From Gordius sp. MW1 (Eukaryota > Nematomorpha > Gordioida > Gordea > Gordiidae): a stretch of 64,000 bases of DNA. The notes under the pieces are model-generated. The model searched no databases and was not told the DNA's origin. It worked only from the letters and a program-made list of their open reading frames with translations. Shown piece by piece: positions 1 to 11,920 of the stretch. How positions within the stretch are numbered: position 1 is the stretch's first letter; every line of letters starts with the position of its first letter. The translations under genes and the position numbers were made by a program. The stretch spans positions 4,774,001 to 4,838,000 of the forward strand of contig OZ038532.1 in NCBI GenBank assembly GCA_964036665.1, written 5' to 3'.

Positions 1-406
1 ACCACAAAATCGAAATTTAGTAGCAGAGTGTTATTTAAATTAAATACAATTTTTAAGTTTTTTTTGGCTATTTTCTATAAACCTTCTACCATTTTTAATA
101 AAAAAATAATTATTTGTTATAAAATAATTTTCAGTAGTTAAAAAAAATACATAAGAACCTGAATGAATGCAAAGTCCCTGGCCAAACCATATAATAAAAA
201 AGGGTTTATATCACATGAGATGGTTAAAAAAATTATTTAATTTAAGGTTTTAGTTGTATAAAAGCAGAAAACCTCCAATGATAATATATATATATAAATT
301 ACCATCAAACATACCAATACTAGTCATAAACGATTAAATTTATTCTCAATTTTATTATGTACATTACATAAATTAACAATAATATTGCATTAAAAATATA
401 TACACA
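1..406. other. AT-rich 3' flank, no gene seen
   Basis: This stretch lies downstream of the RSL24D1 stop codon. It is AT-rich with a short TA dinucleotide run near 285-297. I see no open frame, repeat unit or RNA gene in it. It may hold the 3' UTR of RSL24D1. Confidence 0.5.
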
Positions 407-1737
407 TTAATTTTCAATTGCCATCTCTTCCTCTAATTCCAACTCTGTATGAGTCAACATCAATTCTTCTACTTCTTCTTCATTTGTGTTCTTTTTATTT
501 TCAACCTTTTGTTCAAGTTTATTTTGTTGAGCTTCTTTTATTTGTAAACATATTTCTTCTTCGTATTGAGATTTGCTTGATGTAGCTAATTTTGATTTTG
601 AAAAGTAAAATTTGCGCCAATTAACAATAAATTTAACAAAATACACACAGAAATAGGAAGAACTTTAAAAGCCCATATAAATAGCATTTTAACTTTTCAA
701 TTAATGTAATTAATATTAGCATTTCATTAAAGAGGTCTGATCTGCTGAACTGTAGAAACAATATTAACCCAATCCCAATCATTTTACAACCGAAACCAAT
801 TAAACTTCAAAGTCTTTGTTATGAATAACGGTTCTAGATAAAAACTCAATAAACTTTTAAATTAAATTATAACTTTTATAATCAATTTTATTACAATATT
901 CTATCAATTTTGGCATATGTCAAGGAGTTAGATTATCAAGACAATTAAAATAATGAGATAAAAATTGCTCCCATAAGAAACCTCTAATAATAAAGAAAAT
1001 GCCTTACCAACTGGGGCCTTAACCAAACTGATATTTTGAGTAATTTCTCTGCGATCAGCCACTTTACGATTTCGTTTGCCAACTTTAAGTCTGAATGAGT
1101 TATAAATAATAGTTTTATGACATAACAAAAGGTAATAAAAGAATAACAAGACAGGGTTTGATTATACCTGTCTGTAATAAATTTAGCCTCCCTCTTTGTC
1201 TTGATATCCTCAATTTTTTTAATGGCACTAACTTTAAATTTTAATTCAATATAAAAACTATTTTTGCAAACCTGTATTTTGCCACGTTAGCCTATCATAT
1301 TTAATTGGAATATTTCTGCGTTTTTCAAATTCCAAAGCAGGATCCAAAGTAAGTTCTTTGCCTGCAGCTTTTCTAAATGCCTTCGTCCATCTACTTTTTC
1401 TTGGATTTCTTTTTCTTTTAAACAATTTGTGACACTTTGAACGACAAAACCTAAATATCTGAATAACAAATAATTTAATGAGTTAAAAGAAATGACTTTG
1501 TATAATTTGGAATTTAATAATATCCACAGTAAAATCAATAGATATTAGTTCTTGAACCCTATTTAATATGTAAATAATTTTAAAGATTAAATACTTAATA
1601 AACATAAATTAAGTAAATCTAAAGTAATTTCTTATGCCAAATAGAAAAAAGGATACTTTGCAGTCATTTCGCACAAACATTATGCCATGTCCCGGATACA
1701 TAGTGGAAGAACAAAAATAACACTTTTCCAAACGCAT
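407..1737 (-). CDS. RSL24D1: RSL24D1, ribosome biogenesis protein (L24e family, Rlp24)
   Basis: RSL24D1/Rlp24 is a placeholder for ribosomal protein eL24 on nucleolar pre-60S particles. Five exons on the minus strand (1657-1737, 1272-1458, 1168-1231, 1008-1090, 407-585) add up to 198 codons including TAA, giving 197 residues. All splice sites are GT-AG and all phases close. The start [11 protein letters not shown] gives the L24e zinc finger: Cys6 and Cys9 pair with Cys32 and Cys36 (FCRSKCHK). The basic stretch [20 protein letters not shown] follows, as in the human protein. Human RSL24D1 has 163 residues. The extra length here is a C-terminal acidic and Gln/Lys-rich tail in the last exon, which the human protein lacks in this form. 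The family assignment is very secure. The boundary of the last exon is the least certain part. Confidence 0.95.
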
Positions 1738-1788
1738 GAATAATTTGTTTGTGTAGCAATTAGTTACAAATTAATCTAAGGGATACGA

Positions 1789-2067
1789 CCAATGTTACAC
1801 GATCCAAATTCTTGTACTGTATAAGCGATCTGACATTCCATTTTCTTATTCGATCCAAAAAATAACGAAGCCACAAATCGTAAGAAAGAAACAAAATTTC
1901 TTACTCACGTTTTCATATTGTGATTTCGGTCTCGCAAGGAAGGTTTTGTAGGGTTAGGGTTAGGTCATTTTAGGTTTAAAATACATAATTACTTTCTTTG
2001 GATCGAATAAGAAAATGGAATGTCAGATCGCTTATACAGTACAAGAATTTGGATCGTGTAACATTGG
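1789..2067. repeat. Fold-back element with perfect 71-bp arms
   Basis: Positions 1789-1859 and 1997-2067 are exact reverse complements over 71 bases and enclose a 137-base loop. The loop carries a G-rich TTAGGG-like motif (GGGTTAGGGTTAGG near 1951-1964) followed by TTTTAGG. The flanks look partly duplicated (CTAAGGGATA on the left, CTAAGAGGATA on the right), which fits an inserted mobile element. Because the arms are identical, the structure is recent or kept uniform by conversion. It sits about 50 bases upstream of the RSL24D1 start codon. It could affect that promoter, but this is inference. Confidence 0.8.
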
Positions 2068-2193
2068 CCCTAAGAGGATACAACTTACAACTCGCGCTTA
2101 TGATTTGCGATGATAATTATTTTTATTTTGGGCAAAGATTAAATAATTATGTTAAAATTAAAATTAATGTTAAATTTATTGTAGGGTCAGTAG

Positions 2194-2364
2194 CATGGGC
2201 GTAGCCAGGATAGGATTTCAAGAGGGGCAATAATGATTTAGGGTGAGGCAAAATAATATTTTTAATAATTTTAGTCATAATTATACAAAATTTTGAAAAA
2301 AATTTGAATCTGGGGGGGGGGGGGGCAACGGTCCCTTTCTGCCACCCCCCTGGCTACCCCGATG
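2194..2364. mobile_element. hAT-type MITE, GGCGTAGCCAG family (copy 1)
   Basis: The element starts CATGGGCGTAGCCAG and ends CTGGCTACCCCGATG, so it has terminal inverted repeats. It is flanked by a diverged 8-bp duplication (GTCAGTAG at 2186-2193, GTCAAAAG at 2365-2372). It has no coding capacity. The internal run of 14 G at 2312-2325 is an expansion of a G-rich patch shared by the family. Confidence 0.85.
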
Positions 2365-3834
2365 GTCAAAAGGATCAGGATTGATTCCCGATTAGAATGC
2401 ATTTTGCATTAGTTTATAATATTCGTGAATCGTGACTAATATCATGGACAAAGTCAGGGAGACGCATACATTTTTTTAGTAATATGATTACTTAATAACA
2501 ACTAAAATTCTACTTTTCCTTAAATTTCTGAACTTTTTGGTTGCCTTTTATATAAACTGCGCTTATGACTAGGAAATATAATTACAATGAGGGAAAGGCC
2601 ATTAGATTGTTCTCTTTACTTTACCGAAGTACTTATTCACCTATTTTATTCTTGATCATCTGGAGTTAGGGATTTAGTCAAGTGCTTATTTTGCGCATTG
2701 CATAAAATTTACATGGAACAAAAGCATGTAGGATATTTAATGTTTTATAAGCATCTTAAAAGAATTTTCCAACTTTTTTATAGGCTAATAAAAGCTTCAA
2801 ATAAAAACTAGTTAACTTTTATCATTTTTGTAGTTATAAGATGCCTGAGCGACATATTCAGCCAAATGAATATTTTATTAACTTGGTCTTGTTTGTGCCC
2901 ACTTGAGCTATATTAATAATTCAAGATTTGGATTAAAATAAATGTATTTGTTAGGCGTTCAGTTATTTTAAATAGTATGTCAGACGTAATTCTATTTAAA
3001 AGGGGTGATCAATTTGTAAAAATAATTATATAACTTTGGCTAAATTAGCTAAATAATTTTTGACCACTCAGCGACTTCTGTGCCTCCCCAGCGATTATTT
3101 CCAAAAGCATACATCATTTCAAAAAAAAATAATAGGTTAAATTATGAGTCTGCCATGAGTTATGTTTGAACTCAATTCATGTTACATCTGAAATACATGA
3201 ATCATAAATTACATTATAAATATACTTGCCATTTACGTTATTTTAAATAATAAAGGTATAGTTGAAGGGTGCATTATAATGCACTGAATTTAAGTATTTA
3301 TGGCAGTTTTGCACTACGCCAAGATATGTAAGCTTAAGCTTTTATAGTAATTAATTAATAATGTAGTAAATACTTTAACAAACAAATATCTAGAACGTAA
3401 TATAGTCTTTAACTATAATATAATTGGTTACTTTTTAAATGTTATAAAATTATTTACGTTTAATTTATTGATAACTTCAAAATTCTTATGTTTTTTTCCG
3501 GCAACAATGCCAATTTATTGAAATACTTACAATATCTAAAACGTTATAATAAACATAAAATAAATTCTTTAGATTATGACTAATAATGGTTATCAAAGGC
3601 CCTAAGACTCATGCCATTATTTATTCAAAGAAATTACTTCAAATTTTAGACAGTTTGAATTATGGGTCGTCCCACCTAGCCCAAACTTTATACCGAATTA
3701 AACGTATAAAATGATCTGTCAATCTTTATCTGATAAACACGTTTAATAAAAAATATAACATTTTTGACATTTGCCCTTTTTCAAAAACCGCTACATTTAA
3801 TAATTGTTAACTAACTTTTTTTTGTGGATAAAAA
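2365..3834. other. Gene-free AT-rich spacer
   Basis: No open frame, splice pattern or repeat of note is visible between the MITE and the LINE fragment. The stretch is about 1.5 kb of AT-rich unique-looking sequence. Confidence 0.5.
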
Positions 3835-5908
3835 GTTTATTTTCACGAAACAAAGTTACATAAATAAGCGAAATACAAAAATAAAGACGTATGGTTAAAT
3901 ACAAAGATCTATATTATTATCTTTTAAAATGAACCATGAGTCGGCAAAGGATTTAAAGTTGTATCGTACAACAAGAATCCCTAGTTGTTGCCTGAGTAAA
4001 AGCAGAAATTTTAGATTTAGGTGAGCGTTCCGATTTCTTTAAAAAACCCATTGCTTGTTTACCAAAGGAGCCGGAGCACGAGGCAACGACAGGGATAAAA
4101 ATATTAGATGCCAAAAGGGCAGAGTACTTTGTAGTTTAACGCCCTTCTGCTGTAGCTATAGGGTCGTAATTAAAATTGGAAGGGGCAAATGGGTCAATAC
4201 AAGTAAAATCCCATTTGAGGGATAGGCCATTTTGCCAGAGGACTAGAGAAGAGTCGTCAGGGCGCATCCTACCTTCAAGAGAGGGATCTGACGGCTCAAG
4301 GATTGAAGGGATTTTTGCCTTTTTAAGGGCAGTTTGAATTAATAAAATCGCTTTAGTGTGCCTAACATATTTATATTTATTTGCTAGGCAGTGTAGAGGG
4401 TGCCTAGCATATTCGTATACAATGGTAAGACAATTTCGACAATTCAATTCTCTGTAACTAATCCCCAACCTTAAAGCTATGGTATGATAGCTCAAAGTCT
4501 TCAAGCAGCATTCCCAAAAGTCTGGGATAGGCTTCAAGCCACTCGTGACGAATCATCAAAAGCGAGGGACCTAAGGTTGTAATGCTGGCTATCATCGCTG
4601 CTCGATAAAAGGTAATCAACGGAGCGCGATACTAGTCCAAAATCCCAATCCTTTTGTCTCGTACTTTGGGGTTGAATGGTCTCGGGTGTGACATTCAAAT
4701 TTCAAAGCTCCAAGGCTTGAGTTAGCAGAGGGTCGGAATCATGTGTTGTGAGATTAAAAATTAAGTTTTGGACCGACTTAAAAGAGGAAATAAAAGCAGA
4801 TAGCGATATGCTGCCGGGAGGACGAATTCCTAATCCTTCAGATTTGGTTGGGAGGGATGCTTGAATCCAATTGTTAGTATTAAATTTTTCTAATAGTTTT
4901 TAAAAAGCCTTCGTACGACTTAACGTCTGGGTGTAAAAATGCACCAGATGAGCGAAAACAAGGATTAATCTTTGAAATGTTAAAATAGTTTTTGATTATG
5001 TAAAAAGAGTAATGTGCAGGCAAGCATTTTAAAAGTTCCGTTTTAAATTTTAAAATTTCGAGGTTCTTATGAAGAAAATTTAAAAGAGATTTTTCACCGC
5101 TAATGGGTGATCCCAAAAGGGATCTGTTTTCTCTCTCTAAAACTAAAAAAGTTTTAAAAATTGGAAAGTCAATAGTGTTGGGGGCCTAAAAGATTTCACA
5201 TTTTTTCGGGTTTAATTTAAGATTTAGAGTGGGTTCAAAACTTTTGATGATTTCTATAGCTATACTAATCTCCTCCGGGCGGCCACATAGGGTGGCGTCG
5301 TCGAGATAACAAACATTTGAATCGAGGATACACTGAGTTGATATAGCCTCGACTAAATTATGAATGGCTAAACAAAATAAAGGAGGGCCTAATGGATCTC
5401 CTTGTTGGATGCCTTCGGGCGAGTCAATGACGTATTCGCCGAATCGAAGCTTGGTTGTAGAATCATAGCTTAATAAAATGTAATTTAAAAATTGTGGGAA
5501 TTCAGCCAAAAAAGTGTTAATAAGGATTTCTCTACGAATGCTGTTAAAAGCATTGGCAAAATCTAATTTAACAAAGCAAGACTCGGCAGGAGTATTTTGA
5601 AGTGCGATCCGGCCAGCGTGGCTGGCGGCCTCACAGCCGCCTTTAATTCCAAAGCCGAGTTGATGAAGGCAGAGCTTGGCGAATAAGGAGGGTTTTATAA
5701 ATTTGCATAGGATTTTTGATATAATACGGCGAACTTCCAATGGCAATGGGTCTAACTGAGTTATCGGGTTTTTTGATGGCGATAAGTTTTGCACCGAATA
5801 AAATAGGGATGATTTCATGAGGAAATTTTCCATTAACAATTATATTACAAAAAGAAGTAATAGAATTTAAAAGAGGTTCAATATTTAAATTATTTAAGTT
5901 GAGTAACT
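3835..5908 (-). pseudogene. Decayed non-LTR retrotransposon (LINE) with reverse transcriptase
   Basis: The minus strand encodes pieces of a LINE polyprotein in three frames. From 5' to 3' these are an RT entry motif (LIAIKKPDNSVRPIAIG near 5770-5720), then the RT palm in another frame at 5186-5700. The palm includes FVKLDFANAFNS, GIQQGDPLGPPLF and the catalytic YLDD. A linker is at 4880-5116, and a C-terminal piece at 4136-4537 contains RMRPDDSSL and KWDFTC. The C-terminal pattern resembles a restriction-like endonuclease, but that call is tentative. Frameshifts and a stop separate the parts, so it is not functional. The 3' tail (about 3835-3960) recurs at 34965 and 55412 in the same orientation. 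The 5' side is cut off at the neighbouring MITE. Confidence 0.85.
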
Positions 5909-6071
5909 CTTGTGCCAAGGAGGGGCAGGAAGGGGCGGCTGCCCCCTCTAAATCCAAAACTTTATAAAATTTATCAAAATTATTGCTAAAATTTCAAAAA
6001 AAGATCATTTTGCCCCTCCATAAATCATTATTGCCCCCCCCCCTCTAATTCCAATGCTGGCTAAGCCCATG
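5909..6071. mobile_element. hAT-type MITE, GGCGTAGCCAG family (copy 2)
   Basis: This copy lies in reverse orientation to copy 1. It has the GGGGCAGGAAGGGGCGGC patch, the TAAATCATTATTGCCCC patch and the end CTGGCTAAGCCCATG. The left terminus is degraded. It abuts the 5' end of the LINE remnant. Confidence 0.75.
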
Positions 6072-6583
6072 TTTTTAGTCAGATATAGCAAAAGCGATAA
6101 TAATGACTCGTTCCACATTAAGTTTATTTTTTGGAAACAAACAAGGGGGCGGGAGTGAAGGAGATGTAGAGAGAGAAAGTGGAGATTGGTTGGCTTCCAA
6201 AATTTGAAATGAATTTTTTTTATTGCATAATTTTGTATTGATTCGATTTTTAAATGCTCCGCATATAAAAAAATATATTAGCTCTGTTTGAAATTAAAAA
6301 ACTTAACTAGTATAAAAGTGCGGTCGTTTAATATGTCCGCCGTAATGGGCATGTCATTTCCGAGACATAAAAATCAATTTATTAGTCAAATAATCATATA
6401 AAAAATATAACAAGAACCAATAAAAATTATTTGCACTAAATAATGGTATAACAATATATTAAATAAATAAAATCCGGTTAGTTCCCTGGTTAATTGGGCA
6501 GTGATACATACCATTGGTGTGAGCTTTAACAATAAATAAATCGCCTAAAAATGGATTTTTCGAGCTAAATCAAGTTATAATTC
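6072..6583. other. Spacer downstream of GALK2
   Basis: No gene is visible here. A purine-rich patch (about 6143-6190, GGGGGCGGGAGTGAAGGAGA then GAGAGA runs) resembles, in reverse, the pyrimidine-rich patches near 36870 and 46600. The rest is AT-rich and probably includes the GALK2 3' UTR. Confidence 0.4.
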
Positions 6584-9500
6584 TTAATCAAAGTAAACAC
6601 ATGCTCCTGAGGAAGGGTGTGAAGAAAATATTCTCATATCCGAGACGTTCTTATCATTCCCATTACAGGCTGCTCCACCATTAGATGCAGTGCAGTGGTT
6701 AAAATCTCCCACGTTGTGTTCGCGTTTGTAAAACTGGCCCGAAACTTTTTCGATAAATTTGGGGACATCTTCTTTAGGGACTAGGCTGACGCAACAACCA
6801 CCCCACCCAGCACCTGTTAAACGAGATCCTAGCGCTCCGTTTTCCCTGATGATTTAAGTTTAACATTCGATGGTATATTAAACATTTTCAAATTGCAAAT
6901 GGGCGTAGCCAGTTGGGCAGGGAGGGGCGGCTGTCCCCCTCTATATCGAAAAATTTGTTAGTTCGTTAAAATTATGGCTAAAATTTCAAAAAAATGAATA
7001 TTTACTGCCCCTCCCTAAATAATTATTGTCCCTTTCTAATTCCAATGCTGGCTAAACCCATGCAGCCTGAAATTTATTTCAGAGACCTTTTAAGCGAATG
7101 ATATTTATTATAGCTGAATTACTATTTCCTTAAAATTAGCGTTTGAATTTTTAATTTGAGGGAAAGGTGATTGTTTGAAACGCTACATTTGAACAATATA
7201 ATATAGCTATACTACCAAAGCTCAATTAAACTGGAAATGTGTACAATAGATTGATACTGTCAGGGTTTTAAGGGACGGTAGAGGGAACTACATTTTCCCT
7301 TGGACACGGATAAAATTTTTTTTTAACCTTCTCAAGACCAAAATAAACGCTTACCTCCAAATCTTAAAAAAAACAATCTCTCTGTTTAGCTTGACAAAAA
7401 TCATTTTACGCCGTAATAATTTTAAATTTTTTTAATCCAGCAACCTAAGAAAACCTAACACGATCAACAAGTAAAAGCAATCAAACCAACCCCCAACTCA
7501 AGGCTATCTCTAAATCTCATTAAATTTAAGGCAGTTTAAATCTAAAATATCGAGAACAACTTAAGCCCGCAAAATAGGCTTAAAAAGGTGCATGGGCGTA
7601 GCCAGCATTGGAATTAGAGGGGGGCAATAATGATTTAGGGAGGGGCAAAAAGATCATTTTTTGAAATTTTAGCCATAATTTTAATAAATTTTAACATTTT
7701 TTTGGATTTAAGGAGGGCAGCCGCACCTCCCTGCCCCACCCCTGGCTACGCCCAAGAAAAGGTGTAATTAACACATGTCCAGTTAAACCGAGTGTTACCT
7801 AACCTGCATATGCCAACCAATTCATCCAACTTAGGGTGACTGCATTCGAAGAGATCGCGACAGCTCTGGTGACTTTCATTCATCAAACGACCCATTTGGG
7901 CCAGGGTCTTCTCTTCACCCCCCAAGTGTCCGTCGCGGACAAAATTATCGCAAATTCTCGTAAAATCTAAAACCCTTTGAGCCTCACCACATACGTGTAG
8001 CGCCCTGTCGAGTAGCTTAAATCGCTGACCATCTAGTGATGTAACAACATATACTTATAAAATTATGTATGTATTTAAAATTATTTAATTTTGTTAATAT
8101 TCTGAAGAAGACAATAATAATTCCATTTAGGACTACCGCATTTAACTTAAAAGTTTTTTGACGAATTTGACTATATGAATCTCTATGTTTTTTAAGATGT
8201 GACTCAAAAATGATAAAAGTCGTATAACGTTCTCGTTCTAATTTGAGCTCATCAGTATGCCAGTTTGTAATTAAAATTGCCTCTAGATGGTGCTAAATTG
8301 AGTAAACTTTTAGGGTAATTGCCGCACTCTTAAATGGGGTTATTGTTATCTTCCTAACAACTAATAATGCTTTTTCAATCCTCTAGAAGAGAATGCTTAT
8401 GATGTTTTTTAGCCTCTTGAGTTTTTTCAGTCGCATTTATGTTTATGTATAGTATATAGTGTGACTTTGAAATATAGTAGTCCATTTTAGCAAAAAAAAG
8501 CGCTGACCACCTCGTAATATAAATGAACAATTTTTAAATAACGAATATCTCAACAAACGACCAAGGTTTTTGATGAAATAGAGGATTCTTTAAAAGATTC
8601 ATAAATCGACGTAAAGGTAATGTTTGTACGGTCCTTGTACATTCCCAAGATTCTTGTAAAAATGAGTGCTCTAGTATTTCAAATAACCTTTAATATTGAA
8701 CATAACAAAAAATATTACCTACCATTAATAAAGAACAAAAAATATTTAATCTCAGTACCTTAAAGCAACTCATTATAAAGCAAGTGATATATGAATCAAA
8801 TCATTTAAATCGCAAGTAAGCGGCCAAACATGGCATTCTAAAATTCTTCAAATTTCAAAAATATCAACACATTAAACAAAATTTATTTAGATCATTTTGA
8901 CTACCCTACGCATCAGGGATATCTATATTAGTGTTGTAAAACGGCTGAGATTTGTTTGGTCGATCTTTGGTTTTCCGAAGACTAACGGACGAGTCTTGTT
9001 TGTTTTTCAAATTTCGACTAAACCTAGAGGCCGACTAAAAAAACAGACCAAGAAAACTTTGGTTCAGCTGTTTTTACAACACTGATATATACTAATTTCT
9101 CCAAACATTTAGTTTACTTCTAAAATCCTCGATCATAAAACTTCTCAGCGCTTTATTTTCACTGCTAGTTAATTAAACTAATCCCAGGAAAATCATACCT
9201 GGCAATATTTTGTTTCGCAAGCAATGCTCAACAAATTCCGCATCAGATTCAACCTCCAAAACTTCCATTATTTGCTCCTTCTCGTACGGTTCGCTCTTCA
9301 AAAATTGCTTAAACAAATCTCCCAACTCCGGTAATTTCTCGATCCCTAGCAAGTTTTGCATTTGTTTGATGTTATCTATTAGCTTCCAATCTCTATCACC
9401 TCCTGCCACAGCAAAATTATCCGCCTCCACGAATTCCTTGAATAATATCTACACAGCATTCAACAACAAAAAACATAGGATTAGGTTTTGTAGCTTATGT

Positions 9501-11920
9501 ATAAATAAAAATCTTAATGGTAAGTAAGATCCAAAAGTTAAATCGAGCACTTTAAGGGGAGGGCAGGAGGCATGGGCGTTCCTAAGGCTGGGGGGAAAGG
9601 CAGAGATGACCGGTTGCCCCCTTTAAATCCAAAAATTTGTTAAAATTTATTAAAATTATGGCTAAAATATCAAAAAATGATCTTTTTATCCCTTCCTAAA
9701 TCATTATCGCCCCCCTCTAATTCCAATGCTGGCTACGCCCATTGCAGGAGTGGTAGTTTAAATGTTTTTAACGTTCTTCAACCCGGTTAATAGATTAATT
9801 TTTTTTAAACTCATAGGTTTTTTAAATTTAAGATTATTATAACGAATTATTTTGCTCGCGGTTTTGAAAAACTTAGCCAGTGTAATTGAGGACCAAACCC
9901 ATTATATGATAATACGATCTTCTAATTACACTTACATAAACTTTTAATTGTTTTGCTCAAGGACCATTAATAATTAATTTCAATTTCTCCCAATATAAAA
10001 CTTTATTTTGAAGCCTTTGCCCATTTTAAATGTTATCCTCCATCTTTTAGATGACAAAGTATATAAAATTTCGCAGCACCCTTTCAAAAAATTTAATTTG
10101 TATGCACCAAAGGATCTGTTAGTTTTAAAAAAATGACTGCCTATGTGTTAATATACGAAAGTGCTATGTGCCTCTCAAGGTCAAAATTATACTCCCTGTC
10201 ATCATTTAAATTAAAGAGTATAGAAATTAAATTTGAAAGGTTTATTTACTTGCTGTTTCTAAGCATTAGAGATGGGATAACAACTCACAAAAGAAGCTAT
10301 CTTTGTAATCTTAGTAAAATGAGGAAAAGGTATTTTTGTAATTAAGAATTTTAATATTTTTATATTTTAGACCACACAACTTACAGGTGAAAATAGCTTA
10401 TTGCAAAAAATAAGAAAAGTGGAAATCTTAACGTTTTTACTAACTTTCCAAATAACCCTCCTTAACATGTTCGTCCCATTATTCTAAAACAATAAAATTT
10501 AGACAACCCAAATATTATCAACATGCTGTATATTAAACTGAAATTTTGTGAGGTTAAATTACCACACCTGGGCAGCAATCCTACATTCGCACACACGTAT
10601 ATTGTAGTTTGGGGTATTGCCTTTATCCATTGGAGCACAACTATTGGCTATCACAAATTGACATCCTTCTGGTATCTTAACTGCTCTAGCCCTAACCGGG
10701 TCAAAGTTTATCAGTGTGGCCTAGAAGACAAATAAAATAGCACTAATCTTATTATAGTATAGGACATATTGATTTAATATCAAATAACTGAAGAAAAATA
10801 TATTGTATAAAGTTTAAACTAATATTTAATAAACATAGAATTGGCATATTCGTAAGTTTAAACTAACTTAATGTATACCTATATACTCCAAATAAATAAC
10901 TCACTTTTTCATAAGTTATATCCAAGTTATGGAGAATTGTAATAAAGAAGAAATATGTTTAAATATCAAGTTAAATATAATTTAATTAGTAGAGGTTGAC
11001 AATGAATTTTGTAAACATCACACCTGATGCTCTTCAGACAAAAAGCAAATAGCTTGATCCATTCCTCCACCATAAGTACCAATGTATCTTTCACTTGAAG
11101 CACATAGTTGCGCCATTTCCAACTAAGAATTAAATTGACAAGATTGCCTTAAATTATTTATTTTTATCATAAAATTTATGGCAAGTATTCAATTTCTCAC
11201 GCGTGTTAAATATATTTCATGGACCATTAACGCTGATAAAGAGGCAGCACACACTAATGCACTTGAGCTTGAAAGTCCAGAACAAGCAGGAAGGGTTGAA
11301 GATATAAGTATATTCATACCTAAATTTAAAATTAACTATGCCAAAAAAATTACCTAAAGAAGATTTTATTCCACTCATTTCTTTAATTTTGATCATAGCT
11401 CCTTTGAAACCTGCTAGAAAGTAATCATGCCATTTAGGTGATTGTGAATGAACCATTATATAATCAACATCATAATTTTGAACATTAATACAATCATTTC
11501 CCAATTGTTTATTTGTACCAAGGTCAATGGTAATAGGGCTTAGACATAATTTAACAAGATAATATGATATACTTATATAATAGAGCATTTAGGTTGCCTA
11601 ATTTTAATGTATTATCTATTCGTTTAGATGCTGCAATAATTATATCACAATCAATTGCTAATGGTAATACACCATAGCCGCTATAATCAATATGTTCTCC
11701 TAAAAGGGGTATATAAAAGATTTAAAAGGATATACCAATGATATTGACACGTCCAGGAGTTCTTGTAAAAAAATCAGGTTTTAAGCCGTACAAATTTATA
11801 AATTCCTCCTTTAGACAATTGATTCTAAAAGTATGAAAGAGAAAAGTAACATAAAATTTAATACCTTTTTGCTTTTAATGGGGGAATAGGTTTTTTATAT
11901 TCGTCGAGTGTTACGAGCAT
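6584..11920 (-). CDS. GALK2: GALK2, N-acetylgalactosamine kinase / galactokinase-like GHMP kinase
   Basis: GHMP-family kinases of this branch phosphorylate C1 of GalNAc or galactose with ATP in the cytosol. Ten minus-strand exons (11865-11920, 11736-11824, 11573-11699, 11354-11538, 11201-11319, 11024-11122, 10568-10720, 9199-9448, 7804-8032, 6584-6845) give 522 residues and a TAA stop. Motif 1 is [16 protein letters not shown] (about residues 40-55). Motif 2 is [15 protein letters not shown] (about 163-177). The GGGMDQ segment is near 210-215. Motif 3 is [15 protein letters not shown] (about 441-455). [11 protein letters not shown] and the overall pattern fit GALK2 better than GALK1. Human GALK2 has 458 residues. 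The surplus is mainly in exon 8 and in a polar insert before the C-terminus. Introns 2, 3 and 4 are only 36, 34 and 34 nt. Confidence 0.95.
6899..7062. mobile_element. hAT-type MITE, GGCGTAGCCAG family (copy 3)
   Basis: The element lies in the last GALK2 intron. The left end ATGGGCGTAGCCAG and the right end CTGGCTAAACCCATG are inverted repeats. The internal C-rich and TAATTATTGTCCC patches match other copies. No clear target duplication remains. Confidence 0.8.
7591..7756. mobile_element. hAT-type MITE, GGCGTAGCCAG family (copy 4, intact ends)
   Basis: This is a well-kept 166-bp copy in the last GALK2 intron, starting CATGGGCGTAGCCAGCATTG and ending CTGGCTACGCCCAAG. A perfect 8-bp target duplication AAAAGGTG flanks it (7583-7590 and 7757-7764). 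An 8-bp duplication is diagnostic of the hAT superfamily. Confidence 0.9.
8929..9085. mobile_element. Second MITE family, AACGGCTGGGTTTTG (copy a)
   Basis: The element starts TAGTGTTGTAAAACGGCTG and ends CAGCTGTTTTTACAACACTG, so the ends are inverted repeats. Inside are GTTTGGTCGA and its complement-like patch. It lies in a GALK2 intron. Similar copies are at 18448, 46739, 48049, 51094, 60271 and 63275. Confidence 0.8.
9571..9743. mobile_element. hAT-type MITE, GGCGTAGCCAG family (copy 5)
   Basis: The left end is CATGGGCG and the right end is ATGCTGGCTACGCCCATT. The 8-bp flanks GCAGGAGG (9563-9570) and GCAGGAGT (9744-9751) differ at one base. The element lies in a GALK2 intron. Confidence 0.85.

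Noticed and set aside
1921..1975. Telomere or interstitial telomeric repeat
   Set aside because: Only two TTAGGG units occur here and at the similar sites; they belong to the cores of inverted-repeat elements, not to a telomeric array.
4136..5957. A functional host gene on the minus strand
   Set aside because: The pieces are reverse transcriptase parts in different frames with stops, so it is a dead LINE.
9210..9527. Plus-strand open frame of 105 residues
   Set aside because: It is antisense to GALK2 exon 8, which is conserved and joins in frame.
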